64,000 nucleotides of DNA, from the NCBI GenBank assembly GCA_026027325.1, contig JAMSLZ010000003.1:2294001-2358000 (forward strand), given 5' to 3'. The translations under genes were made by a program, and so were the position numbers. Under the pieces are notes generated by a model, which was not told the origin of the DNA, did not search any database, and saw only the letters and a list, made by a program, of their open reading frames with translations. Below are positions 19,480 through 31,068 of this stretch, one piece after another (positions within the stretch are counted from its first letter, which is position 1; every line of letters starts with the position of its first letter). This DNA is from Actinomucor elegans (Eukaryota > Mucoromycota > Mucoromycetes > Mucorales > Mucoraceae).

Positions 19480-19700
19480 CTACTTCTTCCGCCTTCTTCT
19501 AACGTCTTTCTCATACTCGATAATAATATCAGAGTCGTCGAAGTTGTTAGGAGAAAGCCAACTATTGCTACTCTCATCATAGCCTACCCACCTAACCAAA
19601 TACTCTCTACGATGCTTTGGTCCACGATGCCCAACAATGGCCTCAACCTCGTAGTGTCCTTGTGGTAAGTCCTCGTCGATGGGTTCGTCATCAGAGCCAT
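19480..19700 (-). pseudogene. PIF/Harbinger-like transposase, C-terminal chromodomain part (split by CACTA-1)
   Basis: Encodes an acidic linker (GSDDEPIDEDLPQG), a chromodomain (YEVEAIVGHRGP, YLVRWVGYDESSNSWLSP, DIIIEYEKDV) and a basic end (RRRRKK). It is in frame with 27079-28270: joined through one copy of the TSD the gene is 1410 nt (469 aa plus stop). The chromodomain keeps the aromatic positions Y, W and W/Y expected for methyl-lysine binding. Confidence 0.85.
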
Positions 19701-20960
19701 CACTATGGCGAAAATATTGTCGGTTTTTTGCCCAAAAGTTGATAATATTAGGGGTAAAATCGACTATAGTTCTGCTAATAATTATTGTCAATTTCTAGGC
19801 AGTGTTTTTTCGGCGGTTGATAATATTAGTGACTCTTATTCGATAATATTATGGGTAAATACTATAATATTAAGGGTTTTCCTTCAATATTATTATGGGT
19901 AAATTGTATAATAGTAGTGGTTTCCAGTCAATAATAGTATGGATTAATCCCTCCATATTGATGATTTATAATCAATATTATTATTAGTTTTCTATCATAT
20001 ATTCACAATACACTACTAATAATATTATAGTCATTTTGGTTATTCAGATAATAATTTAATTGCTATTTTTTTATTTATATAATATATAACTTCAACAGAT
20101 ATTACTCTAATACACACTAGCCTTCAATAGCTGAATATACAATAACCAGCTTTCTATCACACACGAACAGTATTTAACTTACCTTATTGTCATACAAGTA
20201 TAAAAGAATTTATGTCCCACTGGCAAGTAACAGGTAAATGAATTAAGCAAATAACTGTATAAATAATGTCAGTTATCGTTGATGAAACAATATTTTAAGA
20301 GTATATTTGAACTAACCTTTAGAAGAATGGCCCACGCTTGTATAATAGCATATTTTAATCATCTTTTCCTAAAGTAAGTAATGATTAGATTCTTGAATGA
20401 AACTCGCTATTGCTACAGACTTACCAACACTATATCAGACACAATCAATTATAATTCACTGGGCTACAGTTTTAATAGTCTTCGTCTTGTATATATACAC
20501 AACTAAATCTATTATAACAGTATTAGATTAATATACAAAGAAATTAATGGATTAGTAATCATTGCACTTACTTAATGGTTATTAGCTTTAAAACTAATAG
20601 TAAAGGTTCAAAAGCTATATGGCATTACTGGCTATAAGTATTACTGAAGTGGTATAAGTATTTAAGAATACAAGTCAGTATAAGAATATAAGCAGTATGA
20701 ATGACGACGTATTTATAGATAATTACGACATTAAGAACGAGGGAAATATTCGAAAGCTTGGAAAAAAAAACACAATTACAAGCTGACATTGAGGTTAATT
20801 CCTATTATACAGAAGCTTCAGTTAAAGTGTTGTGCGCAATAAGAGTGACAAATGTCAAGAAACCTTACGTTTAATGTGCCAATTTAGCAAACGAAAAAAA
20901 AGAAAGAAACTCAAGATTGGTGTAAAAAAGTTTTTCTTAATACTGAAAAGCCGCAGAAAA
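19701..20960 (+). repeat. CACTA-1 left terminal and subterminal region
   Basis: The terminus is followed by several imperfect copies, in both orientations, of a GATAATATTA(T)GGGTAAAT motif between about 19738 and 19940, matching copies at the other end. Such repeats bind the accessory protein in plant CACTA elements. 19950-20960 has no gene that I can support. Confidence 0.7.
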
Positions 20961-21002
20961 ATGCTACGTCAGCTACTTAAACCAATAAAAAAACGTCTAT
21001 AT

Positions 21003-22085
21003 TTATTTCGTTTTTTTTGTATTTTTCTTAGAGCGTGGTTTACGCTTATTGGAATCCGCTTCTTTGGAACGATTGTCAGATCCAGCCTCCTCATCTTCAC
21101 CAACGTCAGGTTGAACCGTAATGGCTTTTCTTTTCGTTGATGAGCGAGCAGAATGTAGATCCAACAAGCTAGCAATTGGAGATGCAAGACCAACTGGAGC
21201 AACAGAAGTAGCTAGACGATCAACAAGGATATGCTGATTATCCACACTATTTGCATAACAAGCATATTAATAAAGATATAAAAACAGAAATAAAAAAGCA
21301 TCTAACCTGAAGAACGATTCAATCTCATTGTCTTCAACAGATTCTTGATTTTGTTGACTTTCACCTTCTTCAGCAGAATTACTTCTGGTACGTACAGTCT
21401 TCTTGTTTTTGAGTGCTTCAGATAAAAGTAACTTGGCAGCCCACATCTCTACACAGAGATGCAGATGCAAGCCCACATCTAAAGCACGTTTCTCTAAAAG
21501 CAAAGCATAACGTTCTTGAATGCTGGTATCCTCTTCGCCAATTTCACTCCAAGTTTTACCAACAATATTTATATTTGCCCTTTCCATGTCTTTCAAGACA
21601 TCTCTTGCCAAGTATTTCAACGTATTGTATTGCGGTTGAACATCATCATCGGTCAGTTCATTTTGTTGGCCTTTTATATACTTGAGGTGTTTCAAGAGGG
21701 CATATAACCTTAATGGTGCAGAAGGGGTGACATTTGTCTTGGTTGCCTTTTGTTGATAACGCACTTTTGCTTCTTCTAGCACTTTTGGGATTGACCGTTT
21801 ACTACGTAAATTAGGATTCAAAGCATTTGCAATTGCTTCTCGTTCAGCTATATATGACAAGCTAAGAGGTTAATAAAACTGAATGTAGTAACATGCTTCA
21901 GATATGATTGTACCATCGTCAAGTGCTTGTTCAATTTCTTCGTTAGATGAAACCCTCGAAGCTTCTCGAGGAAATAGAGGTGCTAATATTTGGATCAAAT
22001 CTTGAATTAAACGACGGTTGATTAAGATTTCTTGTTCAATCTTCTCAAAGTAGACGCTCCAATTATTGTTGTTGTTGTTTGACAT
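21003..22085 (-). CDS. CACTA-1 accessory protein (TNPA-like position), 318 aa, 3 exons
   Basis: Exons on the minus strand are 22085-21914, 21847-21307 and 21246-21003, with introns 21913-21848 and 21306-21247 (GT-AG). The second acceptor was chosen by matching the homologous gene of CACTA-2 (EREAIAN versus RNEAIAN). The protein has an Asn-rich start, a helical N-terminus (IEQEILINRRLIQDLIQILAPLFP), a conserved middle (EEDTSIQERYALLLEKRALD, HLHLCVEMWAAKLL) and a basic tail (NKRKPRSKKNTKKTK). I do not recognise a named domain. Its place, divergent from the transposase, suggests a DNA-binding partner. Confidence 0.8.
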
Positions 22086-22490
22086 AGCTATAAAGTAAAT
22101 ATATTATAAAGAAAAGTGATTGAATGATTTGAGCTATTTAACTGTTTTATAAGCGTACTTTACCATTTATCCATTAGTAATCCTTACTAATGTCCAAAGA
22201 GCTTTCTGGAAAGTAAGCTTACTGACAGGTATGACTGACTTGGAAAGGAATTAGCTTGATTAGAAATCATAAGGATCCATTAAAATGTATTCGATATCTG
22301 AATAATCTGGAAGGCTGAGTAATATGAAAAGCTGATTAGTTCAAAGGATTCAACAGCCTAAAACAATGAATTACCATTGAGAACTCTGTCAATTGTAGAC
22401 CAAGCAAACGTATTTAAGACCTGCTTTTTCTAAACAACAAAACCGCTATTCATTAATTCGATATATTTACTTGTTTTTACTTATCTTTAA
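22086..22490. promoter_or_regulatory. CACTA-1 divergent promoter region
   Basis: 405 bp between the start codons of the two divergent genes must hold both promoters. AT-rich; no specific site identified. CACTA-2 has the same arrangement (47494-47875). Confidence 0.5.
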
Positions 22491-25463
22491 ATGGGCAAAG
22501 TTTCCTCTTCTGCTACACCATATAAATATACTTGCGCTACTTGTTTGAGGCCATTCAAAACTGTTAAAGCTAGGAGTAATCACTATAGCCATAATCGTGA
22601 TCATAGAAAACAAAGGGTCGTCCAAACGCAAGAAGCTAGCATTCCTGTCCAAGGTGAGTTAACAGATATATTACTAAAGCTTTTAATTTAACAATATACC
22701 TTGTTTGAAATAGAGCCTACTCCAATTGCTTACAACGTCAAATCCTCGGATCAAAACCTTTTCACCAATACGGAATTAAATAGCATCCAATTGAGAGATA
22801 TTTGCGACACGTATGGTATTCCTCGAGAGGCTCAAAGAGAACTTGTCTATCTAATGCGTACCATAATCAAAAACAATGAAGAGAGCCGTAAAACCGATGG
22901 ATTGGGTATGTATCTATTCAAATAGAGTTAAAAAAAAAGTACTTATCAGCTTTTATTCCCATTATATATAGGTTACCTACCATCCACTCTCATGTTCCCT
23001 GATACCTTGGATCGTACTCTTAAAGCAAAAACCAATATTCAATGTCATTTTCATGATGTCTGCGTCAATGGTTGCATGCTGTTTGAAAAGGAAGATATAG
23101 AGACTATTCAATGTAAAAACCCTGCTTGTAAAGAAAATCGCTTTGATGATCATGGTAAACCTCGTCGCTCTATGAAGATGCTTCCTATTGGTGAACAAGT
23201 CGCTCAAATGCTTGCGAATGCAAAGACAAGAGACTTGATGAAATACCGCTACAACTATAAATCAACTGACGGTGAATATAAAGATTACTTTGATGGTGCA
23301 GCATACAAGTACTTTAAGGATAATAGCATTCTGTTTTCCGGTGAAGATGATGTCGCAATGGTTCTTTTTGTCGATGGTTTCTGTACTAGCAAGAATCATA
23401 AAGGGGACAAGTTAACAATCATCCATCTCTTGAATATGAACATTCCCCCAGAATACCGCTACCAAGACGAATACATGCTTCAATTGGCGATCTTGCCAGG
23501 TCCAAACTACCCAAAGTACATGCATACCTTTTTAAAGCCTATTATTGATGAGTTTCATGCTCTGTCTACCAAAGGCATGCTTGTACAAAAGGATGGTGTA
23601 ATTGTTTGTCAAGCTAAAGTCAACTTGGTGATGGCTACTGGTGATCTTCCTGCTGCAGCTGAGCTTGCAAATCATATTGGTCATATGGCTACGTTTGGTT
23701 GCCGTATTTGTCGTGTCCAAGCTGAACGTCATGATTATCATAATTGTTTTTTAACGATCGACAATGAGATCAGAAGCAGAAACGATTTCATTTCCCCAGA
23801 TGCAGCGAATGTAAGTACTATAATCAGCATTAATCTTTACAAGTTTTTAACATTTCTTTTTCTTTTTACCTCATAGAGCTACAGTATCAAGTCTGCAACA
23901 CCATTTGCAATACTTCCCAGTTTTACTGGCGCTACTTTTTTTGGTTTAGACGAAATGCATCTTCTCGGACAAGGTATCGCTCAACACGTATTCAATATGC
24001 TGACAGTCGACATGGGTAAAGAGTACAATGCAGCAAGAAAAACTCGATATAAGCCCAATGAAGATGAATTGAGTGATGCCCGATTGAAGTCTGCTGATGA
24101 ATGGCCGTATACTTTCTATATTCCAAAATTATCGCTCATCAAAATTGGTAAACTTGTTGAAGCTTCTAGAGCCACTGTACCGACATCCTTTTCATCCAAA
24201 TGGGAAGATCCAATTATCAAGAGTGGTGGCAAACGTGCTGTTGACTGGATTGATATTTTCTTATATATGATTCCCACCTTGTTCGTTCCTGAATTGATTC
24301 AAGAATCCGCTAAGAAACCATTGATTCATCTGACAAAAGCTGTCGCATTGGCTCTTAAATGGGAACTTTCTATTGAAGACCTTATTCTGATGGAAAGGTA
24401 AATATATTTTTTTTGTACTCATAAATCTAGTTTACTTACATACTTTCCAAAGATATATCAAAGAATGGCAAGAATTTTTGTTGGCAGAAATCAAGGCAAA
24501 GCGTATTCATTCCGGTGTATTCAAGCCTGTTCAACACTACCTTTCGCATATAGTCTATATGATCAAACAACAAGGTGTGTTGAGAGCATATTCCGCCCGA
24601 TCAATGGAAAGAAGCATCGGAAAATACAAAAAGCTCATCAAGTCAAAGGTTGATGCTGGCGCAAACGCTGGTAATATCTTGGAAAGACTCATAACGCGTA
24701 ATCATATAAACAGCCAGACTTGGGATGTTCATACTGAGCTTGACCTGATCACTCCTCGAAAATACAGCGAATCCACTTTCAGGAATAACCCTTCTGGTGA
24801 TGCTAGTGATCCACAATTATGGGCTCCCTTTAGTAATATTTCAGTGGATACTCTTCCCTTTGGTGTCTCCACTCAAACTTTTTTGAAGGCGCTATTGCAT
24901 TACTATCGCCGTACTGAAGCAAATGGTGTAAATATTGCTGAAATTGATTCGTTGAATAGTATTTCCATCGCTGGTCGTGCCTGGGCATATGGCAATGTAT
25001 ATACGTCTACCATGTATAAAAGCCATATAAATGAATATCGTCGAGGAAACAATTACGTGATGATCACTGCCAGCTACTTGAAGTAAGTAATTAGCTCAAG
25101 AACAAAAACCTCTTTGATTAACCAACCTTTGTTAATAGTCGAAATAATTCCATTCGTGAAAGCTGGTTCATTGGTTCTATCGTTTTCTTTTTCGAGCATT
25201 CATTCAATGGTAGACCACAGTATTTGGCTTTGGTTGATTTAGCGAAAAAGAATGCAACTACCAAATATGACAAGACTATTGCTTTGGTTGAGCTGCACAG
25301 TAGCGGTGCACACAGTTACGCTGTCTGTCGGTTTGAAGATATTGTTGCCAGTGTAGGTCTTGTGCGTTCAAGTGAATCTAATGAGAAAGAGTTCAAGATC
25401 ATCTCTCATCATATATTTAAACAAGATCTAGAGCAAAATGCTGGCATATTAAGTCGTTTGTAA
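22491..25463 (+). CDS. CACTA-1 transposase, Tnp2 family, 889 aa, 6 exons
   Basis: Exons: 22491-22653, 22714-22905, 22972-23810, 23877-24397, 24453-25082, 25139-25463. All introns are GT-AG, 55-66 nt, and phases fit. Exon 1 encodes a C2H2 finger (CATCLRPF then HYSHNRDH). Tnp2 hallmarks follow: VDGFCTSKN (first catalytic Asp region), IPPEYRYQDEYMLQLAILPG, KYMHTFLKPIIDEFHAL, ATGDLPAAAELANHIGHMA and the Cys pair CRIC. The C-terminal half includes HYLSHIVYMIKQQGVLRAYSARSMERSIGKY, as in CACTA transposases. The enzyme cuts at the CACTA termini and reinserts with 3-bp duplications. The frame is intact. Confidence 0.93.
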
Positions 25464-27078
25464 ATAGCATGAAGACAAGAGCAAAAAGCGTTTTATTTTG
25501 AAATAAAATTGTTCTCTGAATTGATTATGTATTTAAACCACCGAAAATAATATAAAGCTTCCCTCCAAAAGGACTTCATCATAATATAGCAAAAGTAAAA
25601 TAGGTATTTACACTTTCTGTAGTAGATATAAACTATAGATAATTTAACTCGTTTTTATATATCATGTTATTAATTCGAGAGAAAGGTATTAGCAATCTTG
25701 CAACAGAATGTAAAAACATTTCTTAATCAAAAATTTAACCCATTTCCCTGATGTTTAAGAAATTATTTCATAATATCAGAAATATAGAACCAGGATAACC
25801 CAAGTTATACAGTTCTATATTCATCATTCAATAATGTTAATTGACTATTTAGTTGCTCCAGTTAATCTTTAAAACCAAATGTAAAATATGATTAATGCTC
25901 TTGTTTATCTTTATAGTAAAATTAGTTTATTATCAAGCAATGCGGATTAATTTTCCAACAGACAGCAAAAATGTTCATCGATTGTAGTTTTCTAGCACCT
26001 AAAAAAACGTGCATGTTTTTGAAGCTTTCGATCGTCATTAAGAATTCTATCATAATCATCAATTACTCGAAAGTCCAAAAACGAACGCGTTTTTTTGTAG
26101 TTTGAGAAGTGGATATATGATTTTGACAATAAATCATCTAGTTAAATAACCGCCTAGCAATAATGACTAAGATTACTGGCAATTAATAATCGCTACTTGA
26201 CCTATTTTTTTTTTTACACAATAATTTATCTCTTTTTTTACGCAATATATTTCTTTTTTTTTACGCAATGTATTTCTTTTTTTTTAACGCAATGTATTTT
26301 CTTTTTTTCTTTCTTTCTTTCTTTATTCTATAATTTTACTAAACATAAAATTGAGTAAATTAGACACTTAATGGCAGCTCATTCTTAATGTCATTCAGCA
26401 TTTTAAATACACAGCTATTAGCCAAAGGCTAAATCACGGCAATGAAAGTGCTCAGCTTATTAAATGGAACTAGCGATTCGTTCTTGTTTCCAAAAGAGTA
26501 ATTTACAAGAGAATTTTTTGCAACCTGACCTGTATAAGAGACTTTTCAACGAATAATAAACGCATTTGAAAGACAATTGTTCAACATTATTTTTGACAAA
26601 CGTTGAAATTAAACGTTTCTAGGAATTTACATAAAAGATCGTTGAAACGAAAAGCAGAGTTCATTTTAGTAAATAAAATAAACGAGGATTATGTTGTTGC
26701 GTACAAGCATCAGAATTTCATGTACTCATTTATAAGAAGTTTGCAAGATTTGGCTTTCATCGGCAAAAGACAAGAATACATAAAAATTGTTTGCAAATAA
26801 AATGGAGTTCAGGCTTTTCTTTCTTATTGTCAATTTATGTTATAATATTGACTAAACCCATAACATTATTGTCTGCTTTCCACTAATATTAGGAGTAACC
26901 ACTAATAAATGAGCAAAGCACTGTTAATTGCGCAGCCATAGAAAATAATTGCTCTAATTTCATTGGTTCGCAGATTATTATTAGTAGGTAAATCTATAGT
27001 ATTAGTAGGTAAATGATAATAAAATCGTCGTTTTACCACATAATATTATGGGTAGCACACAATATTTTCGCCATAGTG
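25464..27078 (+). repeat. CACTA-1 right subterminal region
   Basis: 1.6 kb with no supported gene. 26205-26325 is a degenerate tandem array of about 22 bp (T-run followed by ACGCAATGTATTTC, four copies) ending in a TTTC run. 26835-27050 carries copies of the TAATATTAGGGGTAA-type subterminal motif, then the inverted terminus. Confidence 0.65.
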
Positions 27079-28270
27079 CATTATCTTCGTTCACCCCCAA
27101 AGAGAGAAACTGCTGCTGTATTTCTTTTACCATCTCAGCATCTTGGGACTTTTCCGCAATTGTAAGGGTACTTACTACGTCATAGACATTCTTACTGCTG
27201 CCATTTGGAAAGTCGAAGTTAGGCTGCATCCAAAAAGTATGTTGTTCAGAGCTAGAAACACACCCAATGTTAACAAACTTCTTGATGTTTGCAAGAAGAC
27301 ATGCAAGCTTGAACTGTACCGTGAATGTCTCCATCTCGGTAACTCGAATAACGCCTTTACCGTTGAATCGTTGAAATAAGGTTCCAATCTCTCCAAACGT
27401 TGCTTCTATCGAGGAACGAAAGCTTCCAAGAATGGAGTTGTAATTAACTTCTTCTTGTTTCAGACCCACTCCTCGAGACTTACGGATAGGGAATACAAAA
27501 TTATGGCGATCCAGGTGACGATTATTTGCTACAATACGATCTATAAAAGTAGTGTATCCACCATCAACGACAACACAATCGTACTTACTAATCTTCTTCT
27601 TCAACCGCATATCAGCAAGCATAGACCCATCGTTGTTATCTGAACATGGTGCCGCATCGGAGACAAACAACACCATCCCATTAACATCTGTACATACTTG
27701 TGTTCGGAAGCCAGACTTCTTAAGCTTATACGAATAGAACATGGCATGATCTGCAGCGTTGATATATGTTGCTCTAGAATCATGTCCATCTATCATCAAG
27801 GTAACATGCTTAAAATCTTCAGGGTTTCGGTGAAGAGCACACATAATTCGCAGCTTTGTTGAGGAGAACATCTTTCGTAGGCAATAGTCCAAACAGGTAT
27901 TCAGCTCCTCTCCGTATTTTGTATAAAAGGCATTGTAAATAGCATGGTAGCTACTAGAAGGGATGAAACGTGCCATATGCGCAATAGAACAACCGGTAAG
28001 AAGCTGGTAGATTATCAACAATCCTTTGTCCACGTTGGAATATGGACCAGGATATTCTTGGTTTGCAAACAGCTCTACGAGAAAGAAAAAAACAGGTATG
28101 TAGCCAAGATGCTCCAACACATAAGTTTTTACATGCTGGATATCTTTTACAGGCTTAACCTCAGACCGGTGATACTTAGTCTTTTCCAACACTGGCCAAT
28201 CTTTAGAAAGAAACTGCCAGTAAGTCGCCATAAGCAACGTAAACGCATCTACTATTTCTTTCGGAAACAT
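27079..28270 (-). pseudogene. PIF/Harbinger-like DDE transposase, catalytic part (split by CACTA-1)
   Basis: The start is ATG at 28268-28270. The N-terminal 110 residues (HLGYIPVFFFLVELF, LLIIYQLLTGCSIAHMARFIPSSSYHAIY) form a predicted helical DNA-binding region. The catalytic DDE_4/IS5-like domain has Asp in LMIDGHDSRA, Asp in VVVDGGYTTF and Glu in FRSSIEATFGEIG, the PIF/Harbinger pattern. The frame is open to the CACTA boundary, where a few element-derived codons follow. The ancestral protein of 469 aa ends in a chromodomain (19480-19700), an unusual fusion for this superfamily. A frameshifted relative is at 40791-42193. Confidence 0.88.
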
Positions 28271-28344
28271 GTTTATTTAAGAATGCTGTAGTATAATAGG
28301 AGTTGTATGCTACCAAATGCTGTTGTTCACTCCCAGTCCTACAG

Positions 28345-28854
28345 TGTAGCCTTAGGCTCCTTAGTTTCCATTCCCAGGGGGGCTGAAACTATTCAGGTCT
28401 CTGGACAAGATCATCCCTTTTGGCCCCCCCCCTCTCTACTACCTTGCTATGGAACGTATGTCTACCAGTGTGTGGTGAGATATCCCACTAGGAGGTCATA
28501 CAGATACTCGCAATTGTTGTACAATTACTCGTACAGGTTCTGGGTTAGTGGATGACCGGGTGCAATAGAATGTGGTTATACAATATGTCTCCGGCATTCC
28601 AAATATTTCTAGCCGTTTTAAAAATTGGAAATAGCCATTTAAATGGGTACACATATCCAGAGAACATCACAGCAGCCAAAAATATGCCCATGAGTAAATA
28701 CCTAAGGTCATCCACTAACCCAGAACCTGTACGAGTAATTGTACAACAATTGCGAGTATCTGTATGACCTCCCGGAACATCTTTCATTAGTTCATCCATT
28801 GAAGAGGTAATACCAGAAGTTACTTGCTGAGGATTAATCACCGGAAGCTTGACA
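28345..28854 (-). repeat. LTR-J with nested MITE-2
   Basis: On the minus strand it begins TGTCAAGCTTCCGG, directly after the purine tract CACGAAGGGGGTAA, and ends GGCTACA. MITE-2 (28491-28772) interrupts it. Part of it is repeated inverted at 5009-5151. The LTR assignment rests on the purine tract and the TG/CA ends; no second full copy exists in the window. Confidence 0.6.
28491..28772 (+). mobile_element. 282-bp MITE, copy 2
   Basis: Same sequence and length as MITE-1, in the same orientation in the window, inside LTR-J. Flanks are CACTA and CGGAA with no visible TSD. The flank on its left is the inverted equivalent of the right flank of MITE-1. A minus-strand frame entering from element J runs into it and stops near 28545. 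Confidence 0.85.
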
Positions 28855-29793
28855 TTACCCCCTTCGTGGCTTTGTGATCGTCCTCGAACACCTTTGGGTA
28901 CATCAGCTGAAACCATTGTATTATCTTCTTGAGCAATAATCGAAGGAGTAGAAAGAATAGCACTTGTCTTGGGATAAGTCATTTCAGACCCGTCTTTGAT
29001 CGCTGGATCATTCATCAGAGCATCTTGATAACTATTTTCTTCCATAGGCACTGCTGGAACTTGTTCAACCAACTTAGGAGTAGCAAAAGAATTATCTGGC
29101 GAGAACATCACATCATCATCATCATTGTCACTAGGTAATATAATAGGATCAACATTATCATTATGCGTATCAATATGATTTGTAGGATAAAACACATCAC
29201 CAATAGACATTTTTTTTGAAGCGCCATTACTATCATGATCAGTAGTATTGGGTTTTTGAGCAACAATATCTTGCATATCAGTAGACCAAACTCGACGCGC
29301 CGCAGTTGGATCATACCATGGCTCCTCAGGACGTTCCCCTTTAGCTGCTTTTAGTCGATCAGCATGTACCAAGGACTTCAATGGTTCACCTGCGAGTGTT
29401 TGTAATTTATATGTGCCATAATCAGGATGGGTGGCCACTACAATATAAGGCCCTTTGAATGTTTGGTTCCAGACCATAACGTCCCTCGTGCGTTAGCATG
29501 ACCATATCACCAATTTCGAAACTGACTTTTTTGATAGCTTTATCCCATCGAATCTTGTCTTTTTCAGCCATGGCCTTCAGCTTGAACTCTGCCGCAGCGC
29601 GATGTTGACCTAAATCCGCCAATTCTCTAGAAGTAATATCTGCAACAGTACGAGGATCATCAAAAGTTGTGGAATCAATATAAGGTTGCAATGTATCACC
29701 TGGTAATCGAGGCTCGCGTCCATATGTCAGATAAAAAGGCGAGAAACCTGTGGTTGAATGTATCCTAACCCGACAAGCCCATAGAGCAGCATT
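28855..29793 (-). pseudogene. Element J pol remnant: integrase C-terminal region
   Basis: Minus strand. 29793-29422 encodes TTGFSPFYLTYGREPRLPGD, the conserved end of Ty3/gypsy integrases, followed by KVSFEIGDMVMLTHEGR. A frameshift near 29450-29480 is needed to continue into NQTFKGPYIVVATHPDYGTYKLQTLAGEPL, an integrase C-terminal SH3-like domain. An acidic tail (DNDDDDVMFSPD) follows. There is no chromodomain, unlike A, B and C. The upstream pol is missing: MITE-3 sits at the break. Confidence 0.8.
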
Positions 29794-30310
29794 GGAGGTC
29801 ATACAGATACTCGCAATTGTTGTACAATTACTCGTACAGGTTCTGGGTTAGTGGATGACCTTAGGTATTTACTCATGGGCATATTTTTGGCTGCTGTGAT
29901 GTTCTCTGGATATGTGTACCCATTTAAATGGCTATTTCCAATTTTTAAAACGGCTAGAAATATTTGGAATGCCGGAGACATATTGTATAACCACATTCGG
30001 GTGATTACCAAACGAGGTCTCAGATTTAATTTATACTAATAATACATAATATTTTATTTTACACTTCATAGGGAAATGCTTAACATTTTTTGTTTTTTAA
30101 GCTTTTAATATGACCAATAAATATATCAAAAAGTATTTAAATAATTACTATTACTAATTTCTAAAATAATTCTTTTTTTCATATTTTTATCATAAATTCT
30201 ACTTTTTCCTTTATTTTCAATATTTTATTTTGTTTTTCTATTAAAACTATTTAATTTTATATATCAAGTAATAGATAATAAAAATATTAATTAAAAATAT
30301 ATAATAACAA

Positions 30311-30506
30311 TAAAATTATATTTAAAATGTTTCTCATATGATGAATATAATGAAAATTTATTAGAAATAGATATTGTGAAGGAAGAAATAAAAAACTTAG
30401 AAAATAAAAATTTAATTTAGATAATAATTATCAGCATGATATAAATGTTAAAATTAATGGAATATATATTGAAAAATTTAATTTAGAAAATATATTTAAA
30501 TTATAA
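30311..30506 (+). pseudogene. Decayed third frame in Merlin copy 1
   Basis: Plus-strand remnant CFSYDEYNENLLEIDIVKEEIKNLE, then, after one frameshift near 30415, DNNYQHDINVKINGIYIEKFNLE and a stop. It converges on the 98-aa gene. The same remnant lies in copy 2 near 37260-37455. No recognised family. Confidence 0.35.
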
Positions 30507-30797
30507 TTTAAGTTTTTTCATGATGGGTGCGATTTCATCAAGTATCATATTATTCTTATTATCTAATGTTTTTCTTTTTATACCTTTGTTTTTATCTTTA
30601 TTATATGTCTTAAATTCATATACTTTTCTTAATCTTTTATTTGAACCATTTTTTTTCATGTAGATTTCATAACACCCATCTTTTTGCTTTATTTTGTATT
30701 CTGCTAAATCATATTTTTTCATATCTTTTATAATTATACTTCGTTTAATATTGTATTTATATTTATCATCTACAATAATATTAAATATTTCATCCAT
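30501..30797 (-). CDS. Small Merlin-associated protein, 98 aa
   Basis: An intact, Lys-rich (isoelectrically basic) protein of unknown family (KQKDGCYEIYMKKNGSNKR, ending IMKKLKL). It is 271 bp downstream of the transposase on the same strand and identical in the second Merlin copy, so it probably moves with the element. The gap contains an inverted repeat CTGACTTAGTCAG (about 30931-30943). Confidence 0.6.
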   Translation of the reverse strand: MDEIFNIIVDDKYKYNIKRSIIIKDMKKYDLAEYKIKQKDGCYEIYMKKNGSNKRLRKVYEFKTYNKDKNKGIKRKTLDNKNNMILDEIAPIMKKLKL

Positions 30798-31068
30798 TTC
30801 TTTTTTATATTATTACTTTTTCAATTTTTTTTATTTTTTTATAATAGATATATTTAATCCCACTCATAATGTAATACCCAATTGTCTCTGATCTATTACA
30901 TAATCATTGTGTCTTAAATAGGCTAGTTTACTGACTTAGTCAGGTCCTTGTAATAAGAATAATGAATATCAAATATGCATTTCACATTTATAACTATCAA
31001 TATATTTTCTATCATATTTTTAATAAATATAAAAATTCAATTTTTTGCATTTTTTATGTAAATTAAAA

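Larger units (their letters stand above)
19701..27078 (+). mobile_element. CACTA (En/Spm-type) transposon 1, 7378 bp
   Basis: Terminal inverted repeats CACTATGGCGAAAATATTGT at the left and its reverse complement at the right. The 3-bp TSD CAT lies at 19698-19700 and 27079-27081, as expected for CACTA elements. It has two divergent spliced genes: a Tnp2-type transposase (plus) and a smaller accessory gene (minus). It interrupts the chromodomain transposase gene. No coding defect seen. Confidence 0.96.

Noticed and set aside
26603..26800. 65-codon frame in the right part of CACTA-1
   Set aside because: No homologue in CACTA-2, no domain, AT-rich subterminal region.
28545..28772. C-terminal hydrophobic end of the element J integrase frame
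   Set aside because: The last part of this frame is MITE-2 sequence read through by chance, not integrase.
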